NCBI GenBank assembly: GCA_964606415.1
Contig: CAZSGN010000199.1
Span: 1-5,429 of the forward strand
Direction: 5' to 3'
DNA length: 5,429 nt
Source of the DNA: CAZSGN01 sp964606415
Lineage (GTDB): Bacteria > Bacteroidota > Bacteroidia > Bacteroidales > JBBRXJ01
The position numbers and the translations under genes were made by a program. Shown piece after piece: positions 1 through 5,429 of the stretch (position 1 is the first letter of the stretch; every line of letters begins with the position of its first letter). Below the pieces are notes generated by a model that was not told where the DNA came from, made no database searches, and saw only the letters and a program-made list of their open reading frames with translations.

Positions 1-69
1 TCATTGTTCTTCGCCTTTCGTGCCATTTGAGGATGTGTTGTGTTCTGTTCCTTGCCCCTTGTTCTGCGC

Positions 70-137
70 CTGTCCGTCCACTGACGGATTCTCTGTTCGT
101 CGCCGGTCCGGCAACTGACGGATTCTTTGTTTGCTGC
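70..137. repeat. Two tandem copies of a ~34-bp GC-rich repeat
   Basis: Positions 70-103 and 104-137 align without gaps with 27 of 34 bases identical by eye; both contain the core ACTGACGGATTCT. The first copy contains a perfect 6-bp inverted repeat, TCCGTC (73-78) against GACGGA (83-88) with a 4-base loop; in the second copy that arm is damaged. Weak similarity just upstream (about 58-69) may be the end of a third, decayed copy. The segment is far more GC-rich than the promoter region that follows. I read it as part of a dispersed intergenic repeat; the function is unknown. Confidence 0.6.
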
Positions 138-173
138 GGGATGCTCCCTTTAGGGAATAGAATGGCTGCGGGA
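133..173. repeat. Small hairpin bracketed by 9-bp direct repeats
   Basis: GCTGCGGGA occurs at 133-141 and again at 165-173. Between the two copies lies TCCCTTTAGGGA (145-156), a near-perfect palindrome that can form a short hairpin. It directly continues the tandem repeats at 70-137, so the two probably belong to one repeat element of about 1-180. The minus strand over 1-180 is free of stops in one frame ending in TGA at 3-1, but that frame has no ATG and is closed upstream by stops at 181-183 and further on, so I do not call a gene. Copy number in the genome would settle its nature. Confidence 0.45.
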
Positions 174-257
174 CCGGGTTTTATACTACTGTCTACTTGA
201 ACGAAGCAATTGGTATGCATCGGGATAAAAGGTGAACAAGTGAATGGAGGGGCATCG

Positions 258-277
258 AAAAAAAAAACTTATATTTG
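258..277 (+). promoter_or_regulatory. Putative Bacteroidota-type promoter for the membrane protein gene
   Basis: TATATTTG at 270-277 matches the Bacteroidota primary sigma factor -7 consensus TAnnTTTG at every fixed position. A run of ten A (258-267) lies just upstream. There is no clear -33 TTTG at the usual distance, which lowers the confidence. The start of transcription would fall near 282-285, giving a leader of about 50 bases that is very AT-rich and has no Shine-Dalgarno sequence. Confidence 0.45.
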
Positions 278-335
278 CTCCATTCTAAAAATTACAAAAT
301 AAATAAGCTCATCGTAATTAAAAAACATTTTTTAT

Positions 336-1046
336 ATGGAACCTAATTCATACTTCACAATTAAAAACCCCGAATATAAAGATGGCCCCACCGTAGAGCA
401 ACTAGAAAAAGAAGGCTACAACTTTGATATTCGTTATTTTTTCAACAAAAGCTTCGAGATTTTTAAACAACATTCCGGCATGCTGGTTGGATACACATTG
501 CTGGCAGCAATTACTTTAGTTGCCTCAGCCTTTTCGGTCGGGATGATACCAGTTGCCGGTATTTTTCTTAACAGCACCATTCAATTATGTATTCTCTCCG
601 GTTTTTTTATTGTGGGGAAAAAGATTATTTATGGGGAGCCATATGAATTCAATGATTTTTTCAAAGGCTTTCAGTTTTTTATTCCGTTTTTATTAGGGCG
701 ATCCGTAGGCCTTGCACTTATTTTCCTGGGTTTGCTTATCCTGATCATTCCCGGTATATACCTGGGCATTGCTTATACATGGATGCCTCTTCTAATCATG
801 TTTGGCGGAAAAGAATTCTGGCCCGCATTAGAAGATAGCCGCCGCATTATCACCAAAAGGTGGTTTACCATATTTGGCTTTATGTTGGTTATCTTCTTAT
901 TAAATTTAGCAGGAGCGTTATTATTGGGCATTGGATTATTAATAACAGTCCCTGTTTCACAATTAGCCATATTAATTGCATATGACGAAGTAATTGGTAT
1001 TAATAATCAAAATATACAGGAAAAGAAAACATTACCTGAGGTTTAA
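336..1046 (+). CDS. Multi-pass membrane protein of unknown function (GPDPase-membrane-domain/DUF975-like)
   Basis: A 236-residue integral membrane protein with no catalytic motif that I can see. Residues 1-45 are polar and probably cytoplasmic. Hydrophobic segments follow at about 48-68, 72-96, 113-135, 138-156, 176-196 and 198-217, and the tail (218-236) is short and charged. The second half carries a pattern that recurs in small membrane proteins of Bacteroidota and in families such as DUF975 and the membrane domain of glycerophosphodiester phosphodiesterases: IPGIYLGIAY at 138-147, then the amphipathic stretch FWPALEDSRRIITKRWF at 161-177 leading into the next membrane helix. These families have no firmly established activity. 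The family assignment comes from remembered pattern, not a search. The ATG at 336 is preceded by an AT-rich leader without Shine-Dalgarno sequence, as is usual in this phylum. The gene converges on the antiporter gene with 2 bp between stops, so the two are not co-transcribed and shared function is not implied. Confidence 0.85.
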   Translation: MEPNSYFTIKNPEYKDGPTVEQLEKEGYNFDIRYFFNKSFEIFKQHSGMLVGYTLLAAITLVASAFSVGMIPVAGIFLNSTIQLCILSGFFIVGKKIIYGEPYEFNDFFKGFQFFIPFLLGRSVGLALIFLGLLILIIPGIYLGIAYTWMPLLIMFGGKEFWPALEDSRRIITKRWFTIFGFMLVIFLLNLAGALLLGIGLLITVPVSQLAILIAYDEVIGINNQNIQEKKTLPEV

Positions 1047-1053
1047 AATCAGG
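1035..1053. terminator. Possible weak bidirectional terminator across both stop codons
   Basis: CCTGA (1035-1039) and TCAGG (1049-1053) form a 5-bp inverted repeat with a 9-base loop that spans the two convergent stop codons. On the minus strand it is followed by a T-rich stretch (TAATGTTTTCTTTT); on the plus strand only by CTTTATC. The stem is short, so termination here is plausible but unproven. No stronger hairpin fits in the 2-bp gap. Confidence 0.3.
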
Positions 1054-3982
1054 CTTTATCAACAAGGAAAAAACGTGCATCTTCGATAACCTTAACCTGT
1101 GCTGAATCAACCATTTGCATCTCATCAAAGACCTTTGACGCATCAATGGCATCAACAACCTGTCCATATATCAGGAGAGCCAGTTTTCCGGCAAGGTCAA
1201 AACCTTGTCCTTTGGCTACATCCTTAATTTCGCCGTTCTGCAGCCATGCACGTATTTGTTGGTGAGACCAATCAGCATAAGGCGGTATATGTTCAATGAG
1301 GTTTTCAGTAAAACGGCGCGCAGCAATCAACCAAAGTTGATATTTGAAAGATACTGATTCTTTCATCAGGTCAGAAATAATAGTTTCAGGCAAACGAAGA
1401 GCCGTAACAGGAGATTCGGCGGTTACGGTAGCTGTCCGTGGCACTCCTGCCAAGATAGACATCTCACCCAAAACATCACCAGGTCCCAGAACATCAACCA
1501 CTTTTTTATTGATAATCACCTTCACCGACCCGCGGATAATAATAAAGATATCATCTCCATATCTCTTCTTCCTTACAAGATTTTCTCCGACAGCATAAAT
1601 CCTGGTCTGAAAAGCACCCAGCACCTTTTTAAAACTTTTCTCATCCAGGGCGGCCAGCCAGGGGATACTCCGAAGCATATCAACCGGCAATTTCGTTTTA
1701 ATTCCCGGAGGCGTATTTAATAATTTAGCCATTTTTTCTTCGATATCAGCCAGCATGCCTTCTGCTTCATCCGGTTCAACACGTCGCTGTTTAAGAAGTC
1801 TCTCGATAGAATATTCCTGGTGATTTAATAATGTTCTGATAGCCTGCCTTGTTTCAATAGCACTATAAATCTCCGGATAAGCCTCTCTTAAATTTCTCAG
1901 GAAAGTAAGCCCCTGGATCCGGTTCTCATTAATTTCACTTTCAATCATTTCATATCGTTCATTGGTCTGGCCATCTTCAGCATGAATAGCCATACTGGAA
2001 ACCATTTTAAGGTTTTCTTCCTGTGCAGCAACAAAGCCCCTGGCACAATCATAGCTCATTGAGAGTTTATTAAAAAAGACATGCTGGGCAAATTTTCCAA
2101 TCACCGGAACAAGTTGTAACTTATTCCAGAATTTAGGTGTTTGCCACAGATTTTCCAGGTCTTCTCTATTCGAGAGCGAAATACTCCCCTCAGAATCCAT
2201 CATAATATCAATGGTATCCGAGAGTTGGTGTAAAGCCCCCCTGCCTAGAAGTCCTTCCTCAAACTGTTTCCAATAACTACTTTTTTCTTTTTGCAAGATT
2301 CTTTTTCTTGTTTCTGCAAGGGTTTCAATCTCCAACTCCTGTTCCCGCTGCTCATCAACTGGCTCGGGAATATATTCTTTCACTTTCTCCCAATTGGCAC
2401 CAGCCATAAAACGATCATTCTTGATCTTACTTAATTCTTTTTCACTACTTTGACGAATAATCTTTTGTGTGTTTAACAACATCAACTCTTTGGCCGAGGA
2501 CATTTTGGTAATACCCAGGGCATTAACAACCCATTTGGTTGTTGTTGCATTAATTGTTGATGTCAGGAAAACAATACCAGCTGTAAGGAAAAGAATTTGA
2601 TTTCTAATTTCGGGATCAATACTGTCAATACCTGCTACAATAAGAGCTAAAGCCAGGCCAATAGCTCCACGCAAACCACCCCACCAGGCAACAATACCAT
2701 GTTCGACAGGCAAGCCATAACCAATCCTTCTCATTAACGGATAAAACATCATGACCACAAACGCACGAATCACGATAATAGCCAGGTAAATCAGGAGTAA
2801 TATCAGAATATCGGTACCTGTAAAATGGGTTCTTTGAGCAATTACCACACCCACAATAAGAAAAATAAGGGTATTGGCAATAAAAGCAGCCAACTCCCAG
2901 AACTCATGGAGGAAATGATGCACTTGAGGGCTAATCCGGGTTCGTCCGACACCAGCCATCAACAAGCCTAGCATAACCACGCCCAGCACACCGGAAACAT
3001 GTAATTTCTCAGCAACGAAGAAAGTCAGGTAAGCAGCCGCAACGATGATTGTTATTTCAAACAATGCATCATTGTACACTTTTTTAAGCAAGGTAATAAT
3101 GATCCACCCAATAACAGCCCCAATCAGAATACCTCCCAATGCCACTTGGAGAAACTGTATCAATGGACTGGCATTACTGCCCTCCCCGGTCAATAATGCT
3201 AAAAAGACCATGAAAATAACAATAGCCGTTCCATCATTCAATAAAGACTCACTTTCTATAAGGGTTTGAAGTTTTTTCCCTGCCCCCAGTTCTTTCAATA
3301 ATGCAACAACAGCAACCGGGTCAGTAGCACTAACAATGGTTCCAAAAAGCAAAGCCACGATCCAGTCCCATTTAATCAATCCAAAACCTGAATAATTAAT
3401 CAACATCGCAACTCCTGCTGTCATAACCAAAGCCACAATTAATCCGGGTACAGCAAGAATAAAAGCATTCCCCGAGGTTTTTTTGAAAGTATGTACATCC
3501 AAAGCAAAAGCAGCCTCAAAAATCAATGTGGGGAGAAAAACATAAAAAATCAAATGCGGATCAATAGAGCCAGCCCATTCAATTGAGCGTGAGACCAACG
3601 AAAGTTCCATAGAGAACCCGCCAATAACTAATTTTTCGAGATAATCAAGCCTTTCCAAAATACCAATACCAACGCCGATTAATAACATCGAAACCGTGTA
3701 TGGCAAAGGACTTTTTCTTAAATAATGACGTGTAGCTGTCCCAATAAAAAGAGCAATACAAATAAAGAACAAAGGGGACATATCGCTCTCGTGGCCACCC
3801 TCATCTGCTCCATGCTCTTTATTATGCGATTCAAATCCCTTCGAAGCATTATTGTCATCACCGGACAAATGCTGGTTCTGAGTAACTTCGGAAGATGTTT
3901 GATGATGCTCTTGCGATAATACTTTAAAAGGTAAAGAAGTAAGATATAATACCAAAAATACCAAAAGGTAATATCTGCTCAT
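1049..3982 (-). CDS. CPA1-type Na+/H+ antiporter with cyclic-nucleotide-binding domain (SOS1-like architecture)
   Basis: A 977-residue cation/proton antiporter expected to expel Na+ (possibly K+ or Li+) in exchange for H+ across the inner membrane. Residues 1-23 look like a cleavable signal peptide (VLS before Q24). Residues 24-67 are a hydrophilic, presumably periplasmic, segment rich in His and acidic residues. The exchanger core runs from about 69 to 488 with 12-13 membrane segments. It holds LIFEAAFALD (153-162), SATDPVAVVALL (218-229), ESLLNDG (245-251) with the N249-D250 ion-binding pair typical of electroneutral CPA1/NhaP exchangers, and GLRGAIGLALAL (436-447). Residues 490-770 are charged, mostly helical and cytoplasmic. 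A cyclic-nucleotide-binding domain covers about 771-895, with a phosphate-binding cassette GEMSILAGVPRTATV (839-853) retaining E840, R849 and T850. Residues about 905-977 look like a second, degenerate beta-roll. Typical bacterial NhaP proteins are 400-550 residues, so most of the extra length is regulatory. The ATG at 3982 is supported because it starts the signal peptide. egtD lies 45 bp upstream on the same strand. Exact ion and nucleotide are not readable from sequence. Confidence 0.93.
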   Translation of the reverse strand: MSRYYLLVFLVLYLTSLPFKVLSQEHHQTSSEVTQNQHLSGDDNNASKGFESHNKEHGADEGGHESDMSPLFFICIALFIGTATRHYLRKSPLPYTVSMLLIGVGIGILERLDYLEKLVIGGFSMELSLVSRSIEWAGSIDPHLIFYVFLPTLIFEAAFALDVHTFKKTSGNAFILAVPGLIVALVMTAGVAMLINYSGFGLIKWDWIVALLFGTIVSATDPVAVVALLKELGAGKKLQTLIESESLLNDGTAIVIFMVFLALLTGEGSNASPLIQFLQVALGGILIGAVIGWIIITLLKKVYNDALFEITIIVAAAYLTFFVAEKLHVSGVLGVVMLGLLMAGVGRTRISPQVHHFLHEFWELAAFIANTLIFLIVGVVIAQRTHFTGTDILILLLIYLAIIVIRAFVVMMFYPLMRRIGYGLPVEHGIVAWWGGLRGAIGLALALIVAGIDSIDPEIRNQILFLTAGIVFLTSTINATTTKWVVNALGITKMSSAKELMLLNTQKIIRQSSEKELSKIKNDRFMAGANWEKVKEYIPEPVDEQREQELEIETLAETRKRILQKEKSSYWKQFEEGLLGRGALHQLSDTIDIMMDSEGSISLSNREDLENLWQTPKFWNKLQLVPVIGKFAQHVFFNKLSMSYDCARGFVAAQEENLKMVSSMAIHAEDGQTNERYEMIESEINENRIQGLTFLRNLREAYPEIYSAIETRQAIRTLLNHQEYSIERLLKQRRVEPDEAEGMLADIEEKMAKLLNTPPGIKTKLPVDMLRSIPWLAALDEKSFKKVLGAFQTRIYAVGENLVRKKRYGDDIFIIIRGSVKVIINKKVVDVLGPGDVLGEMSILAGVPRTATVTAESPVTALRLPETIISDLMKESVSFKYQLWLIAARRFTENLIEHIPPYADWSHQQIRAWLQNGEIKDVAKGQGFDLAGKLALLIYGQVVDAIDASKVFDEMQMVDSAQVKVIEDARFFLVDKA

Positions 3983-3986
3983 GATT

Positions 3987-4006
3987 CTGATTTTAGGATT
4001 AATCAG
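3987..4006 (-). promoter_or_regulatory. Hairpin in the ribosome-binding region of the antiporter gene
   Basis: In the 45-bp gap between egtD and the antiporter gene, CTGATT and AATCAG form a perfect 6-bp inverted repeat with an 8-base loop, ending 4 bases before the antiporter ATG. It has no T-run after it, so it is unlikely to be a terminator for egtD. It could mask the translation start or be a binding site for a regulator. The AT content of the stem makes chance occurrence quite possible. Confidence 0.3.
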
Positions 4007-4027
4007 GATGCAAGATAAAGAATTTTT

Positions 4028-4987
4028 CTATTTCTTGACCCAAAGGGTATTGGTGAAATAATGATTTCTGTCAAAAAAATGCCTGGCCACTTTAAATCCG
4101 TGCTCATCAGCCATTTGATCAATTTCTGAGATGCTGTATTTCCGGGAAAGTTCAGTCCAAATCGTCTCCCCTTCATCAAAATGTATCACTTCATCGATAT
4201 AATTAAGATGAACCACCTGTTTTTTTCTGCTAACGAGGTAACTTTTCGCATCGCCCGTACCAGGGTCATAAACCGGATAATGATAAAATTCCAGAAGATC
4301 AAAATCAGCATCCAACTCCCGGTTAATACGCTCCAGCAAATTCAAATTAAAAGCCCGGGTCACACCTTTTGCATCATTATAAGCACCTAAAACAGTGCGG
4401 GGATCTTTTTTAATATCAATTCCCAACATAAATACATCACCAGTACTAAGGCTTTCAGACATTTTCTGTAGGAAGTAGTGAGCCTGATCAGGCTGAAAAT
4501 TGCCAATATTACCTCCCAAAAACAACACTACCTTTTTTTCACAACATTGGTTCTTAAGTTCATTTAAAGCATCAAAATACTCTTTTGCCATTGGGTCAAT
4601 ATCAAGCCCGGGCAGATCATCTTCCAGATGCTTTTCCAAAATCCCCAACACATTAGCCGAAATATCAACCGGACGATATTTAAAAGCCACCTTTTTATCC
4701 AAAAAATAACGAAGTAATAATTTTGTTTTGGTTCCATCACCTGCGCCCATTTCAATCAGTTGAAAAGGTTCATGATTCAAACTAAAATAATTCAGCATCT
4801 GAGCATGATAATTAGCAAGAATTTCATATTCGGCCCGGGTAGGGTAATATTCATCAAGTTTCATAATCTGTTGGAAGAGATCGTCACCTTTCTGATCATA
4901 AAAATATTTTGAAGGTAAAAACTTCGGGTTGTTCTTTAAACCTGAAAGAATTTCTTTGGCAAAAACTTGATCAATGGTTATTTCCAT
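4028..4987 (-). CDS. egtD: L-histidine N-alpha-methyltransferase (EgtD/EanA family)
   Basis: A 319-residue SAM-dependent methyltransferase of the EgtD family (Methyltransf_33), close to the 321 residues of mycobacterial EgtD. The family trimethylates the alpha-amino group of L-histidine to hercynine, the first step to ergothioneine. Motifs in order: LPSKYFYD (24-31), DEYYPTRAEYEIL (45-57), the SAM loop EMGAGDGTKTKLLL (79-92), PVDIS (106-110), LGGNIGNF (157-164), GAYNDAKGVTRAFNLNLL (201-218), NRELDADFD (222-230) and TELSRKYS (278-285). Hand alignment to remembered Mycobacterium smegmatis EgtD places Y30, Y47, N163, Y203, E279 and S281 on its histidine-binding residues Y39, Y56, N166, Y206, E282 and S284, so histidine is the likely substrate. 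S249 stands where that enzyme has M252. The ATG at 4987 puts the N-terminus where the family starts; no Shine-Dalgarno sequence is visible. It is cytoplasmic and probably first in an operon with the antiporter gene. No EgtB or EanB partner is in the window. Confidence 0.92.
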   Translation of the reverse strand: MEITIDQVFAKEILSGLKNNPKFLPSKYFYDQKGDDLFQQIMKLDEYYPTRAEYEILANYHAQMLNYFSLNHEPFQLIEMGAGDGTKTKLLLRYFLDKKVAFKYRPVDISANVLGILEKHLEDDLPGLDIDPMAKEYFDALNELKNQCCEKKVVLFLGGNIGNFQPDQAHYFLQKMSESLSTGDVFMLGIDIKKDPRTVLGAYNDAKGVTRAFNLNLLERINRELDADFDLLEFYHYPVYDPGTGDAKSYLVSRKKQVVHLNYIDEVIHFDEGETIWTELSRKYSISEIDQMADEHGFKVARHFFDRNHYFTNTLWVKK

Positions 4988-5240
4988 AACTATAGTAATT
5001 TACAAAAGTTTCGCAATAACATATAAAACACTATTAAAATATTGTTTAAATATTGTGGTTTTTGATTGATGCAATATAGTCAGAACTCCTGATCCGCATC
5101 AAAATATAATGTCGCATTTTTATGTCGGGAATACAATATAATAAGACAAAGCACATAATTCTACTTTGACACATTAAAGCAGCTAATCAAAATCCTTTAA
5201 ATTAATAACCTAAGGAGATTTTTTTGTATAAATAAATTCT
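4988..5240. other. AT-rich non-coding leader upstream of egtD
   Basis: No credible gene here. On the minus strand AACTTTTG (plus 5003-5010) matches 5 of the 6 fixed bases of the Bacteroidota -7 element TAnnTTTG and lies about 16 bases before the egtD ATG, but it has no matching -33 element. An 11-bp tandem direct repeat, AAATATTGTTT followed by AAATATTGTGG, occupies 5037-5058. Two more CAATATA words sit at 5072-5078 and 5134-5140. A 7-bp inverted repeat TTGATGC/GCATCAA (5066-5072 and 5096-5102) encloses a 23-base loop. Any of these could be regulator sites for egtD, but in such AT-rich DNA none is compelling. Confidence 0.4.
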
Positions 5241-5266
5241 CTTCTTTTTCCTTAATGAAAAAGAAG
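5241..5266. repeat. Perfect 10-bp-stem hairpin
   Basis: CTTCTTTTTC (5241-5250) and GAAAAAGAAG (5257-5266) are exact reverse complements separated by the 6-base loop CTTAAT. Neither strand has a strong T-run after the stem, so it is not a textbook terminator, although the minus strand continues into an AT-rich stretch. It opens the structured segment that fills the rest of the window and, from memory only, resembles intergenic repeats common in Bacteroidota. Confidence 0.6.
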
Positions 5267-5429
5267 CAAAAAATCAAGGCTGTCAGGTATTTTTTGACAA
5301 GTGCTACGAAAACAGTTTTTTCACGCAACACAACAGATAGCAGCGCCTCTGCTAAACGAAAAAACAAGATAATGGCAAATTACCAGTTTTCAATAGTCCC
5401 GACTGTGTTGCTTACTTGTGCCACCCGCA
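5267..5429. other. Structured non-coding segment with several inverted repeats
   Basis: Inverted repeats follow one another: TGTCA/TGACA (5281-5285 and 5295-5299); GCAACACA/TGTGTTGC (5325-5332 and 5404-5411, 8 bp exact); and, nested inside the latter, TAGCAG/CTGCTA (5338-5343 and 5349-5354) with loop CGCCT, and the imperfect palindrome TGGCAAATTACCA (5373-5385). The outer pair enclosing two small hairpins could fold as a multi-stem RNA or DNA structure. A plus-strand frame from the ATG at 5255 stays open to the window edge (58 codons), but it begins inside the 5241-5266 hairpin and shows no domain, so I do not call it a gene. The most likely reading is a dispersed intergenic repeat cut by the window end. 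Confidence 0.4.

Noticed and set aside
1..180. Stop-free minus-strand frame ending with TGA at position 3-1
   Set aside because: It has no ATG, is closed upstream by stops at 181-183 and beyond, and lies over tandem repeats and palindromes; it is more likely repeat sequence than a gene.
773..970. Minus-strand open frame inside the membrane protein gene
   Set aside because: Antisense shadow of a well-supported membrane protein frame, with no domain of its own.
1344..1598. Plus-strand open frame opposite the antiporter's nucleotide-binding domain
   Set aside because: Antisense shadow; the minus-strand frame carries clear conserved motifs over the same bases.
3045..3269. Plus-strand open frame opposite the exchanger core
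   Set aside because: Antisense shadow of the conserved ND-motif region of the antiporter.
3725..3919. Plus-strand open frame opposite the antiporter N-terminus
   Set aside because: Antisense shadow of the signal peptide and His-rich segment; no support as a protein.
4181..4755. Several short open frames on both strands inside egtD
   Set aside because: All overlap the EgtD frame, which is supported by family motifs along its whole length.
5215..5235. AGGAG-like sequence followed by TTG as a possible gene start
   Set aside because: The frame after the TTG closes after three codons, and Bacteroidota rarely rely on such ribosome-binding sites.
5241..5266. Hairpin as a rho-independent terminator
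   Set aside because: The stem is perfect but neither strand has a proper T-run right after it, and no gene in the window ends next to it.
5255..5429. Plus-strand frame from an ATG, open to the window edge (58 codons)
   Set aside because: The start codon lies at the loop/stem junction of a perfect hairpin, the translation shows no recognisable domain, and the DNA is dense in inverted repeats.

Overview
The window looks like chromosomal sequence from a member of the Bacteroidota. The coding DNA is AT-rich and no clear Shine-Dalgarno sequence precedes any of the three genes. A TAnnTTTG-type -7 promoter element lies upstream of the first gene, and the proteins read like Bacteroidota homologues. 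This is inference; there is no rRNA or other marker gene to fix the lineage.

Layout: positions 1-335 are non-coding. The first ~180 bases are much more GC-rich (about 54%, by hand count) than the following AT-rich promoter region. They carry a ~34-bp tandem repeat and a small hairpin flanked by 9-bp direct repeats, which looks like a dispersed repeat remnant. Gene 1 (336-1046, +) encodes a small multi-pass membrane protein of unknown function. It converges on gene 2 (1049-3982, -), with only 2 bp between the stop codons. Gene 2 encodes a large CPA1-type Na+/H+ antiporter. It has a signal peptide, a His/acid-rich extracytoplasmic segment, the membrane exchanger core, a long cytoplasmic helical region, a cyclic-nucleotide-binding domain and a final degenerate beta-roll-like segment. 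This order recalls plant SOS1. Gene 3 (4028-4987, -) is an EgtD-type histidine trimethyltransferase, 45 bp upstream of gene 2 and probably co-transcribed with it. Positions 4988-5429 are non-coding as far as I can tell: an AT-rich egtD leader, then a perfect 10-bp-stem hairpin and a run of further inverted repeats that again resemble a dispersed structured repeat.

How they may work together: the egtD-antiporter pair could join production of hercynine (a histidine betaine and ergothioneine precursor) with sodium/proton homeostasis under nucleotide control, i.e. a salt or redox stress unit. That link is inference from position only. No EgtB, EgtC or EanB homologue lies in the window, so ergothioneine synthesis cannot be claimed. 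I see no mobile-element gene, CRISPR array, tRNA or rRNA, and no convincing new multi-gene system. The antiporter's domain architecture and the repeat elements at the two edges are the items most worth a second look.
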